Shown one piece after another: positions 1 through 6,076 of a stretch of DNA of 8,467 nt. Under the pieces are notes generated by a model. It ran no database searches. It saw only the letters and a program-made list of their open reading frames with translations, and was not told the DNA's origin. The translations under genes were made by a program, and so were the position numbers. Origin of the DNA: Candidatus Bathyarchaeota archaeon (lineage in GTDB: Archaea > Thermoproteota > Bathyarchaeia > Bathyarchaeales > Bathycorpusculaceae); the NCBI GenBank assembly GCA_018396935.1, contig JAGTRA010000016.1, positions 1-8,467 on the forward strand, given 5' to 3'. How positions within the stretch are numbered: the first letter of the stretch is position 1; every line of letters begins with the position of its first letter.

Positions 1-1238
1 TCACAGCACTAAACCCAGAGCTTGAGGAACAGGTGAGAAGCATAATCGAGGAAGTAAAGTCTAGGGGTGACGAGGCTTTAATATCGTTTACCAAAAAATT
101 TGACAACGTAAAATTAGAAATCAGCGATTTAAAAGTAGATAGAGAAGAGATCGAAAAAGCCTATGAGAAAGTTACAGATCGGCAAATTAAGGCTATAGAA
201 GAAGCTAAAAAGAGACTTGAAATTGTTGAGGGGAAACTTCTCGAGAGCTTAAATACAAGCGTGGAGCTTAAGGGTATTAAGATAAGGTTCAGTGTCCGGC
301 CAATTGAAAGCGTCGGATGCTACGTACCAGGAGGCAGGGCAGCATATCCAAGTACGCTAATAATGACTACAACGCCTGCGAAATTAGCTGGAGTGCCAAG
401 GGTGACCGTATGCTCTCCTCCAGCACCGGATGGAACAATAAATCCATTAATTCTTGTTTCAGCAGATATCTGTAAAGTTGATGAATTTTATAGGGTTGGA
501 GGCGCCCAAGCCATAGCTGCCATGGCTTATGGAACGGAAACAATAGCGCCTGTCAAGAAAATAGTTGGCCCGGGAAACAAGTATGTCACAGCAGCGAAGA
601 TCTTGGTATCTAAGGATGTAGCCATAGATTTGCCAGCAGGGCCAAGCGAGTTGCTTATAATAGCAGATGAAAACGCAGATCCGTATTTTCTAGCCCTTGA
701 CTTATGCTCTCAGGCTGAACATGCTCCAGATAGCATCGTCGGACTTCTAACAACATCAAGAAGAATAGCTCATGAAGTTGAACTTGAACTTGAAAAGTTA
801 GTACGCATAATCCCAAGAAGCGAAGTAGTTGTGGAAGCTCTTTCAAATGGTTTCATAGTAGTATGTGAGAATGAGGATGAAATGATTGAAATTGCAAATG
901 CATTTGCTCCTGAACACCTTGAAATAATAACAAAGAATCCTGAAGCATTAGTAGAGAGAATTTTTACAGCTGGAATTGTTTTAATTGGCGAGTATAGTAC
1001 AGTAGCCATAAGCGACTACTGCTGTGGGACAAATCACGTTTTACCAACAGGAGGGTTTGGCAGAGTATACTCAGGACTTTCAGCCCTAGATTTTGTAAAA
1101 AAGTTACCAATAGTTGAAGTTTCAAAGGAAGGGCTGAATAACGCGGTTGAGTACATTCGTATTCTAGCGGAGGCAGAGGGTTTATTGAATCATTATGAAG
1201 CTGTTAAGGGCAGGTTAAAAAATGAAGAACTACCATAA
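1..1238 (+). CDS. hisD: Histidinol dehydrogenase (5' end truncated by window edge)
   Basis: HisD performs the last two steps of histidine synthesis, oxidising L-histidinol to L-histidine with two NAD+ in the cytoplasm. The frame is open from base 3 to the stop at 1236-1238. Ten codons before the first GTG (33) read as normal HisD N-terminal helix ([10 protein letters not shown]), so the true start lies upstream of the window and GTG 33 is not the start. About 411 residues are visible; the family has about 420-435, so roughly 15-25 are missing. Counting from the GTG-33 codon, zinc ligands of the family appear as Q227 and H230 (SQAEHAPDS), D328 ([16 protein letters not shown]) and H387 (LLNHYEAV). 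The catalytic Glu-His pair is E294-H295 (FAPEHLEI). The NAD-binding region has VGPGNKYV and DLPAGPSE. All key residues are present. The 3' end overlaps hisC by 17 nt. Identification is secure; only the start is unseen. Confidence 0.97.
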   Translation, partial: TALNPELEEQVRSIIEEVKSRGDEALISFTKKFDNVKLEISDLKVDREEIEKAYEKVTDRQIKAIEEAKKRLEIVEGKLLESLNTSVELKGIKIRFSVRPIESVGCYVPGGRAAYPSTLIMTTTPAKLAGVPRVTVCSPPAPDGTINPLILVSADICKVDEFYRVGGAQAIAAMAYGTETIAPVKKIVGPGNKYVTAAKILVSKDVAIDLPAGPSELLIIADENADPYFLALDLCSQAEHAPDSIVGLLTTSRRIAHEVELELEKLVRIIPRSEVVVEALSNGFIVVCENEDEMIEIANAFAPEHLEIITKNPEALVERIFTAGIVLIGEYSTVAISDYCCGTNHVLPTGGFGRVYSGLSALDFVKKLPIVEVSKEGLNNAVEYIRILAEAEGLLNHYEAVKGRLKNEELP

Positions 1239-2340
1239 AGAATGGATCAAGAATAGAGTCGAAGCCTTTAAATCTATTGGTTACATGTTTGGTGAAAGCA
1301 CAGAAGACATTGCTAAACGCTACGGTTTTGCATTGCAGGAAATAGCAAAGCTTGATTCTAACGAAAACCTGTTCATACCCAAAAATGAACTTATCAAAAT
1401 GATTCAGGAAGCATTATTGGACGATTTTGATCCAAGACTTTATCCACGTGAAGAGGCTAGAAGACTAATCAACAAAATAAGTAACTATGTAAAATTGCCA
1501 ACGGAATACATAACAATTGGAAACGGCAGCGACGAAATAATGGAAAGGGTCACTCGCTTCGCATTGGAAAAGGGTGATCGTGCTATATCCATCGCTCCTA
1601 CATTTTCAATGTATAGGCATGCAGTAGAACTCCAAAGAGCGAAATATATAGAAGTCCCTCTGAAAGATGACTTCTCACTAAATGTTAAGGGAATTTTATC
1701 GAAAGCAACTCCTAAGACGAAGATCCTTTTCATCTGTTCTCCAAACAATCCCACAGCAAATCGTTTTGAAACCGATGACTTAGTATACCTCATTGATAAG
1801 TTTCCGGGGATAGTTGTTGTGGATGAGGCTTACGTGGAGTTCTCTGGAGGCTCACTAGCTCCCTTAGTTAAGGAATTTGACAACTTAATAGTTTTGAGAA
1901 CTTTTTCTAAAGCTTTCGGGTTAGCGAGTTTCAGATTAGGATATTGCCTAGCTAGCCCTGAGATTTCTAAAACTCTTTCAGCAAGCATTGGTTTACCTTA
2001 TCCAGTTAACACGCTCGCATTGAAGGTTGGTGTTAAAATTCTCGAAAATGTTAAGATCATGCAAGAGGCTGTTGAAAAACTGAAAATTGAACGTAGCAGG
2101 CTTATAGAGGATCTCAGAAGAGTAAATGGCGTATACGCTTTTGACTCTGAGACAAACTTTATTTTAATTTACACGCAAAAGTCAGCAGAAGATGTTTACC
2201 AAGGCTTGCTGAGTAGAGGTATTATAGTGAAAAATTTGGGTCGCATACTTAAATTTAGAAATTGTTTTAGAGTTACGGTTGGTTTACCTGAGATGAATAC
2301 TAAACTCATCGAATCACTGAAAGAAATCCTGGGTGAATAA
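1222..2340 (+). CDS. hisC: Histidinol-phosphate aminotransferase
   Basis: HisC is a PLP enzyme (fold type I, class I/II aminotransferase) that converts imidazole acetol phosphate plus glutamate to histidinol phosphate. The 372-residue protein is normal in length (about 350-375). Visible landmarks are LDSNEN near residue 45, YPREEA near 74, the GNGSDE phosphate-binding turn at 100-105, SPNNPT at 173-178, the PLP ring partner D201 in VDEAYVEF, the Schiff-base lysine K230 in TFSKAFG, R238 in FRLGY, and the substrate-carboxylate arginine R350 in FRVTVG. The start is ATG 1222 with AGGT at 1212-1215, six bases upstream, inside the last codons of hisD (17-nt overlap), which suggests translational coupling. 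The family overlaps in sequence with other aminotransferases, such as aromatic ones, but its position inside a his operon makes HisC the natural call. Confidence 0.95.
   Translation: MKNYHKEWIKNRVEAFKSIGYMFGESTEDIAKRYGFALQEIAKLDSNENLFIPKNELIKMIQEALLDDFDPRLYPREEARRLINKISNYVKLPTEYITIGNGSDEIMERVTRFALEKGDRAISIAPTFSMYRHAVELQRAKYIEVPLKDDFSLNVKGILSKATPKTKILFICSPNNPTANRFETDDLVYLIDKFPGIVVVDEAYVEFSGGSLAPLVKEFDNLIVLRTFSKAFGLASFRLGYCLASPEISKTLSASIGLPYPVNTLALKVGVKILENVKIMQEAVEKLKIERSRLIEDLRRVNGVYAFDSETNFILIYTQKSAEDVYQGLLSRGIIVKNLGRILKFRNCFRVTVGLPEMNTKLIESLKEILGE
2331..2336 (+). promoter_or_regulatory. Ribosome binding site that decides the hisB start
   Basis: GGGTGA complements the archaeal 16S 3' end and lies five bases before GTG 2342. 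GTG 2333 overlaps this motif itself and has no SD upstream, so 2342 is favoured. Confidence 0.6.
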
Positions 2341-2341
2341 A

Positions 2342-2917
2342 GTGCGATCAGCTGAAGTTTCAAGGAAAACCCGTGAAACAGAGGTGTATGTTAAAGTAAA
2401 TTTAGACTCCATTGGAAACGCTGAAGTAAATACCGGAGTAGCCTTCTTAGATCATTTAGTAAAGTCTTTAGCAACACATAGCCTTATTGATATAACAATC
2501 CACATTAATGGAGACTTAAAACATCATGTCATAGAAGATGTGGCGATATGCTTAGGTGAGGCTTTACGAAAGGCCCTAGGTAGTGGAGAGGGAATCACAA
2601 GGTTTGGATTCGCATTTGTGCCTATGGATTGCTCCCTCGTTTTTGCAGCTGTAGATCTTGTTAGGAGACCTTATGCTAAAATCGACCTAAAACTGAGGGG
2701 TAGGAGAATAGAGGACATGCCATGTGAAGATGTTATTCACTTCCTTGAAACTTTGGCCTTCTCTATGCAGGCAAACGTTCACATTCTGACACAGTATGGT
2801 AACAACGATCATCACAAGGCGGAGGCTGCATTTAAAGCCCTAGCTCTCGCCCTAAGGCAAGCGGTATCTGTAGACCCGCGGCGTAGCGGAGCCCCAAGCT
2901 CTAAGGGGGTGATTTAA
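2342..2917 (+). CDS. hisB: Imidazoleglycerol-phosphate dehydratase
   Basis: This is the monofunctional HisB that dehydrates imidazole glycerol phosphate to imidazole acetol phosphate using Mn2+. I chose GTG 2342 (191 aa) because GGGTGA at 2331-2336 lies five bases upstream. An in-frame GTG at 2333 would add three residues and overlap hisC by 8 nt, but has no SD. From GTG 2342, metal and active-site residues are E12 (RKTRET), H38 (FLDHLV), H61-H62-E65 (HHVIED), H133 (IHFLETL) and H157-H158-E161 (NNDHHKAEA). The C-terminus has the family signature DPRRSGAPSSKGVI. The histidinol-phosphatase domain seen in E. coli HisB is absent, so another protein must supply that step. The loop before the HH pair is short (GDLKHH rather than GDL-x-x-D-x-HH), which I believe occurs in other archaeal enzymes. 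Confidence 0.95.
   Translation: MRSAEVSRKTRETEVYVKVNLDSIGNAEVNTGVAFLDHLVKSLATHSLIDITIHINGDLKHHVIEDVAICLGEALRKALGSGEGITRFGFAFVPMDCSLVFAAVDLVRRPYAKIDLKLRGRRIEDMPCEDVIHFLETLAFSMQANVHILTQYGNNDHHKAEAAFKALALALRQAVSVDPRRSGAPSSKGVI
2905..2913 (+). promoter_or_regulatory. Ribosome binding site for hisH with non-canonical start
   Basis: GGGGGTGAT is a strong match to the archaeal SD. Its GGTG part (2908-2911) ends five bases before ATT 2917. It is 21 bases from GTG 2935, too far to serve that codon. This supports initiation at 2917, where the stop of hisB (TAA, 2915-2917) overlaps by one base. Confidence 0.6.
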
Positions 2918-3522
2918 TTCCCACCGCTATTATCGTGGATTATGGTGTTGGAAACCTTTTCAGCCTAAAATGTTCCCTAGAGAGGGCGGGATTCAAAGTT
3001 GCTATTGGGACGTCAAAGGAACATATTAAAAGAGGAGACGTTATATTCCTCCCAGGAGTGGGAGACTTTACAACAGCCTCTAGAAATCTTGCAATGATTA
3101 AAGAAACTATAGTAGACCAAATACTAGGTGGCAAATTCATCTTTGGAATTTGCCTTGGAATGCAATTGCTTTTCCATAGAAGTGAAGAGGGAGATGGCGA
3201 AGGCTTAGGGTTGCTTGATGGCGAAAACAAGAAACTACCAGACAACGTTAAAGTGCCGCATATGGGATGGGACACTATTAAAATTTTGAAAGAAAATGCA
3301 TTATTCTGTGAGCTAGCTGATGAAGATTACTATTACTTTGCACATTCATACTATCCAGTACCTAATAGTAATGAGGTGGTGTATGCTGAGACAAATTACG
3401 GTATAATTTTTGCTTCTGTTATAATCAAAGGGAATGTTTATGGAACTCAATTTCATCCAGAAAAATCTGGAAATAAAGGGTTGAAACTCCTCGAAAACTT
3501 CCATAGTATCGTTAAGAGGTAA
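2917..3522 (+). CDS. hisH: Imidazole glycerol phosphate synthase, glutamine amidotransferase subunit; probable ATT start
   Basis: HisH is the class I glutaminase that hydrolyses glutamine and channels ammonia to HisF. The family nearly always starts with a strand like x-I-A-I-I-D-Y-G-x-G-N-L. Here the in-frame codons before DYGVGNL read PTAIIV and continue back to ATT 2917, with a frame stop at 2902-2904. No ATG, GTG or TTG lies in between. The only canonical start, GTG 2935, would delete the first beta strand. ATT 2917 shares one base with the hisB stop (TAATT) and follows GGGGGTGAT at 2905-2913, so I infer it is the start (201 aa, equal to T. maritima HisH as I recall). With that start the catalytic triad is C79 (GICLGMQ), H180 and E182 (QFHPEKSG), and the oxyanion PGVGDF is near 46. 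If GTG 2935 is used the protein is 195 aa. Function is certain; the start is not. Confidence 0.93.
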   Translation: MPTAIIVDYGVGNLFSLKCSLERAGFKVAIGTSKEHIKRGDVIFLPGVGDFTTASRNLAMIKETIVDQILGGKFIFGICLGMQLLFHRSEEGDGEGLGLLDGENKKLPDNVKVPHMGWDTIKILKENALFCELADEDYYYFAHSYYPVPNSNEVVYAETNYGIIFASVIIKGNVYGTQFHPEKSGNKGLKLLENFHSIVKR

Positions 3523-3527
3523 CGAAA

Positions 3528-4250
3528 GTGAAAGTATTCCCAGCAATAGATCTCATGAACGGCAAGGTTGTAAGGCTCACCAAGGGAGACCCGAAAACTG
3601 TTAAAACTTATGATCACTTAGGGGACCCGTTAACATTAGCAAAAAGATGGGAAAGAGAAGGAGTTGATGGGCTTCACATTGTAGATTTAGATGCAACTTT
3701 AGGTTTAGGGAATAACCTTGGAACCATTATCAAAATAGTTAAAGAGACGGCTTTGCCAATACATGTGGGAGGGGGCATTCGAAGCTTAGAAACTGCAGAA
3801 AATCTCCTAAACAGCGGAGTAAGTAAGGTTATACTTGGGACTTTAGCATACAAAAATCCAGACGTCGTAACCGAGCTTAAGAAGAAGTTCGGCGACTGCG
3901 TCATAATCGCGGTAGATCATTTAAACGGCGTAATAATGATTGAAGGATGGACTAAATCAACAAAAATTCTGGTTCATGAAGCAATAAGGCAATTCTTGAA
4001 ATTGGACATCAAAACTTTTCTACTAACCTCTATAGCTAAGGATGGAACATTCCAAGGAGTTGACTTAGAGGTTTTAAGCCAAGCATGCTTAATAAAAGAG
4101 GCCCGCATAATAGCTGCGGGAGGCATAAGCAGCTTAGATGATATAGCCACGATAAAGCAGACAGGGGCTTACGGTGTAGTCGTAGGTAAAGCTCTTTATG
4201 AAGGAAAGATCTCGCTTAAAGAAGCGATAAAAATTGCGAAAGAAGAGTGA
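3528..4250 (+). CDS. hisA: ProFAR isomerase (phosphoribosyl-formimino-AICAR-phosphate isomerase)
   Basis: HisA is a (beta-alpha)8 barrel that carries out the Amadori rearrangement of ProFAR to PRFAR, the substrate of HisF-HisH. The 240 residues match the usual 235-245. The catalytic aspartates are D8 ([13 protein letters not shown]) on strand 1 and D130 (IAVDHLNG) on strand 5. T167 and D172 lie in LTSIAKDGT. Phosphate sites are VGGGIRS (80-86) and AAGGISS (196-202), and a Trp follows the second Asp region (EGW, 139-141). LTSIAKDGT has Ser where most HisA have TDI, a HisF-like touch, but RLTKGD near the N-terminus and EGW point to HisA. There is no sign that it is a dual HisA/TrpF (PriA) enzyme. 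GTG 3528 has GAGGT at 3516-3520, seven bases upstream; it starts five bases after hisH stops. Confidence 0.95.
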   Translation: MKVFPAIDLMNGKVVRLTKGDPKTVKTYDHLGDPLTLAKRWEREGVDGLHIVDLDATLGLGNNLGTIIKIVKETALPIHVGGGIRSLETAENLLNSGVSKVILGTLAYKNPDVVTELKKKFGDCVIIAVDHLNGVIMIEGWTKSTKILVHEAIRQFLKLDIKTFLLTSIAKDGTFQGVDLEVLSQACLIKEARIIAAGGISSLDDIATIKQTGAYGVVVGKALYEGKISLKEAIKIAKEE

Positions 4251-5062
4251 CTCTCAGAATGCCACTTGCCAAACGCATTATACCATGCCTAGACGTTAAT
4301 CACGGACGGGTTGTCAAAGGGGTTAATTTCCTAAATTTAAGAGATGCCGGCGATCCAGCCGAGCTAGCAAGGAGGTACTCGGAAGAGGGAGCCGACGAAC
4401 TTGTTTTCTTAGACATTACAGCATCCCCTGAAAAGAGGGAAATACTCAGAGATACTGTGGAGAAAGTTGCATCTGAAATTAGTATCCCGTTTACCGTGGG
4501 AGGTGGGATCCGAAACGTTGCAGATGCGAGAGCAGTGCTATGTAGTGGAGCTGATAAGGTATCAGTAAACACAGCTGCTGTTGAGAACCCCAATATCATC
4601 AAGGAGCTTGCTAGAACCTTCGGAAGACAATGTGTCGTTGTTGCAATAGATGCAAAGAGACGATATGAAAAAACAGAGAATAAAATAATGGTTGATACGA
4701 AACAGGGCAAGTGCTGGTTTGAGGTTTATATATATGGTGGGCGTAAACCTACAGGGATGGATGCTATACAATGGGCTCAGGAGGTTGAAAAATTGGGCGC
4801 TGGCGAAATCCTTCTGACGTCGATGGACAGAGATGGAACTGAGAATGGATATGACCTAGAGTTAACAAGGAGCATTTCTGAAAGAGTAAAAATTCCAGTA
4901 ATAGCAAGTGGAGGCGCGGGAAAACCAGAGCACTTTTTAGAGGTTTTTACGGAGGGATGCGCTGATGCTGCACTTGCAGCATCGGTTTTTCACTACAGTA
5001 AGTACCCTATCAAAGTTATTAAGGAATTTTTAAAAAGCAAGGGGGTGAATGTACGCCTTTGA
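4247..5062 (+). CDS. hisF: Imidazole glycerol phosphate synthase, cyclase subunit
   Basis: HisF is the (beta-alpha)8 barrel that uses ammonia from HisH to turn PRFAR into imidazole glycerol phosphate and AICAR. Counting from GTG 4247 (271 aa), the catalytic aspartates are D16 (IIPCLDV) and D135 (VAIDAKRR), equivalent to D11 and D130 of T. maritima. K24 (GRVVKG), VGGGIRN (84-90), [14 protein letters not shown] (190-203), [11 protein letters not shown] (220-230) and [11 protein letters not shown] (240-250) are all canonical. It is longer than the bacterial 250-255 because of an insert around residues 140-158, between DAKRR and WFEVYIYGG. The GTG overlaps the hisA stop (GTGA). ATG 4259, in frame and giving [13 protein letters not shown], is an alternative closer to the bacterial N-terminus; neither start has a strong SD. 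The C-terminal GVNVRL codons also form the SD of hisI. Confidence 0.96.
   Translation: MTLRMPLAKRIIPCLDVNHGRVVKGVNFLNLRDAGDPAELARRYSEEGADELVFLDITASPEKREILRDTVEKVASEISIPFTVGGGIRNVADARAVLCSGADKVSVNTAAVENPNIIKELARTFGRQCVVVAIDAKRRYEKTENKIMVDTKQGKCWFEVYIYGGRKPTGMDAIQWAQEVEKLGAGEILLTSMDRDGTENGYDLELTRSISERVKIPVIASGGAGKPEHFLEVFTEGCADAALAASVFHYSKYPIKVIKEFLKSKGVNVRL
5041..5048 (+). promoter_or_regulatory. Ribosome binding site for hisI (TTG start)
   Basis: GGGGGTGA lies within the codons for the conserved C-terminal GVN of HisF and ends ten bases before TTG 5059. The gap is longer than ideal but no nearer in-frame ATG or GTG exists. Confidence 0.55.
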
Positions 5063-5403
5063 TCAATGAGAAAATCGTCAAGATAGAGGACTTAGATTTC
5101 GTAAAGGGAAATGGCATGATACCGGTTATCGTCCAAGAAGTACATAGCAAAGAGGTTTTAATGCTGGCCTATACAAATGCGGAGGCGCTAAAGAAGACTT
5201 TGGAGACAGGCTATGCCCACTATTGGAGTAGATCAAGGCAAAAGCTGTGGATGAAGGGGGAAACCTCAGGAAATACGCAGAAGGTTATAGAGATAAGGGT
5301 AGATTGTGATCGAGACTCATTGCTTTACCTTGTTGAACAAAAAGGGAACGCTTGTCATACCGGGGAGAAAACCTGTTTCTACAGCAGGCTGGAAGGCAAG
5401 TAA
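5059..5403 (+). CDS. hisI: Phosphoribosyl-AMP cyclohydrolase
   Basis: HisI opens the purine ring of PR-AMP to give ProFAR, using Zn2+ and Mg2+. The 114-residue protein is the stand-alone archaeal form; E. coli HisIE carries an extra C-terminal HisE domain that is missing here. The family core is intact: [19 protein letters not shown] (54-72), the Mg-binding aspartates D82, D84 and D86 with zinc ligand C83 (VDCDRD), and zinc ligands C99 (ACHTGE) and C106 (KTCFY). I chose TTG 5059 because no ATG or GTG precedes [19 protein letters not shown] in this frame. GGGGGTGA lies at 5041-5048, ten bases upstream, and the TTGA overlaps the hisF stop. It is the last gene of the his operon in the window. 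Its stop is 2 bp from the stop of the convergent regulator gene. Confidence 0.95.
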   Translation: MINEKIVKIEDLDFVKGNGMIPVIVQEVHSKEVLMLAYTNAEALKKTLETGYAHYWSRSRQKLWMKGETSGNTQKVIEIRVDCDRDSLLYLVEQKGNACHTGEKTCFYSRLEGK

Positions 5404-5405
5404 AA

Positions 5406-5987
5406 TTATAGCAAGACTTTTAATAGGTCTGCCTTTGTTATAATACCTACCACTTTACCCTTATCAGAGACTATCACAGCTGGATAGACCTGTAAAAGCC
5501 CTGAAACTATTCTGAGAGGCGTATTTTTCCCTATTTGTGGGAAACTTTCATCCATTACTTCTTCAATTAGTAATTCAGATATTTCTGATAGATCTTTGCC
5601 GGAAGCCATTAGTTCAAGAATTGTTTTTTCAGAGATGCTTCCCACAACTTTTTCTCCATCAAAAACCGGGAGTTGAGAGAAACCATAGTTCACCATAAGT
5701 TTCACCGCTTCAGCTACAGGCCTTCCTTTCTGCACACCTACCACATTTTCATGCATTACATCCGCAGCTTTATAGTCAACCTTAATCTCTAGACTCTCTA
5801 TTGCGTCAAAAATTGCCTTCACTTTATCATAGGAAGGACTTACCTTCCCAGATTCAAGTTTAGCGATAAGTGATTGACTTACACCAGCAAGCTTAGCGAG
5901 TTGCTTCTGGGTTAAGCCTAACATTTTCCTTTTTTTAGCTATATCTTCAAGAGGGGGGAGCATATTTAGCTTTAGAAGCTCAAACAT
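5406..5987 (-). CDS. HTH (Xre-type) transcriptional regulator with two CBS domains
   Basis: This is a predicted cytoplasmic DNA-binding regulator of 193 aa with its start at 5987. Residues about 13-66 form a Cro/C1-type helix-turn-helix: LTQKQLAKLAGVSQSLIAKL runs from 25 to 44, with recognition helix SQSLIAKLESG, and SPSYDKVKAIFDAI closes the domain. CBS domain 1 spans about 75-130 (AADVM, VVGSISEKTI) and CBS domain 2 about 141-193 (EEVMDES, VVGIITKADLL). Such pairs usually bind adenosyl compounds (AMP, ATP, SAM, MTA), so ligand-controlled DNA binding is expected. It has no trans-membrane or enzyme domain. It is convergent with hisI and divergent from the DUF39 operon, so that operon, or its own gene, is its likeliest target (inference). 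AAGGA abuts the ATG and a TATA-like element sits about 24 bp upstream, so the mRNA could be almost leaderless. An internal ATG (codon 9, MLPPLEDI) is an alternative start. Confidence 0.9.
   Translation of the reverse strand: MFELLKLNMLPPLEDIAKKRKMLGLTQKQLAKLAGVSQSLIAKLESGKVSPSYDKVKAIFDAIESLEIKVDYKAADVMHENVVGVQKGRPVAEAVKLMVNYGFSQLPVFDGEKVVGSISEKTILELMASGKDLSEISELLIEEVMDESFPQIGKNTPLRIVSGLLQVYPAVIVSDKGKVVGIITKADLLKVLL
5411..5432 (+). terminator. Weak hairpin just after hisI, possible terminator
   Basis: GCAAGAC and GTCTGC can pair with one bulged A around a 9-base loop (TTTTAATAG). It lies eight bases after the hisI stop and inside the last codons of the convergent regulator gene. There is a T-run in the loop but no clean T-tract after the stem, so termination here is only a possibility. 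Confidence 0.2.
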
Positions 5988-6005
5988 TCCTTAAATTCTT
6001 TTTGG

Positions 6006-6016
6006 AATAAATTTTT
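6006..6016 (-). promoter_or_regulatory. Possible TATA element for the HTH-CBS gene
   Basis: Read on the minus strand this is AAAAATTTATT, an AT-rich stretch with A-rich bases in front as in an archaeal BRE/TATA pair. It is centred about 24 bases before the ATG at 5987, which would fit a leaderless or nearly leaderless transcript. The region is AT-rich throughout, so this is only a candidate. Confidence 0.35.
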
Positions 6017-6023
6017 CAGACAA

Positions 6024-6032
6024 CTTATTAAA
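6024..6032 (+). promoter_or_regulatory. Possible TATA element for the DUF39-ferredoxin-UPF0280 operon
   Basis: CTTATTAAA resembles a weak archaeal TATA box. Initiation about 25 bases downstream (near 6053) would leave a short leader containing the GGAGGGAGG at 6065. The match is loose and unproven. Confidence 0.3.
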
Positions 6033-6064
6033 GAAGGAATAACCTCCTATAGCAAATTCAATTC

Positions 6065-6073
6065 GGAGGGAGG
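6065..6073 (+). promoter_or_regulatory. Double ribosome binding site upstream of the DUF39 gene
   Basis: GGAGGGAGG contains two overlapping GGAGG cores (6065-6069 and 6069-6073). The first is seven bases from CTG 6077. It is over 80 bases from ATG 6155, so it cannot serve that codon. This is the main evidence for a start near 6077. Confidence 0.6.
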
Positions 6074-6076
6074 CTT

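Larger units (their letters stand above)
5988..6076. other. Divergent intergenic region with repeated GGAAT boxes
   Basis: This 89-bp spacer separates the HTH-CBS gene from the DUF39 operon. GGAATAA occurs twice on the plus strand (6004-6010 and 6036-6042), 32 bp apart or about three helical turns, and ATTCC (5986-5990) gives an inverted copy of GGAAT. AGGA (6035-6038) and TCCT (6045-6048) form a small dyad around the second box. These could be half-sites for the neighbouring regulator, but such short words can recur by chance in AT-rich DNA. Confidence 0.3.

Noticed and set aside
655..1009. Minus-strand open frames opposite hisD (655-846 and 770-1009)
   Set aside because: They are antisense to a well-conserved HisD core, have no SD or recognisable domains and low-complexity Ser-rich translations.
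2935..2937. GTG 2935 as the start of hisH
   Set aside because: It would remove the first beta strand of the glutaminase fold and lies 21 bases from the SD; kept only as a fallback.
2940..3275. A 111-codon minus-strand open frame opposite hisH
   Set aside because: Pro/Ser-rich antisense shadow of a conserved amidotransferase, with no supporting signal.
3528..4250. hisA as a dual HisA/TrpF (PriA) enzyme
   Set aside because: No trp genes are nearby and the sequence carries ordinary HisA motifs; nothing visible supports a dual role.
4300..4710. A 136-codon minus-strand open frame opposite hisF
   Set aside because: It mirrors the HisF barrel codons, has Ser/Thr/Ala-rich antisense composition and no family features; HisF on the plus strand is unmistakable.
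5049..5069. A six-codon mini-ORF (ATG TAC GCC TTT GAT CAA TGA) across the hisF-hisI junction
   Set aside because: The ATG directly abuts the SD with no spacing and is out of frame with hisI; likely a chance product of the conserved HisF C-terminal codons.
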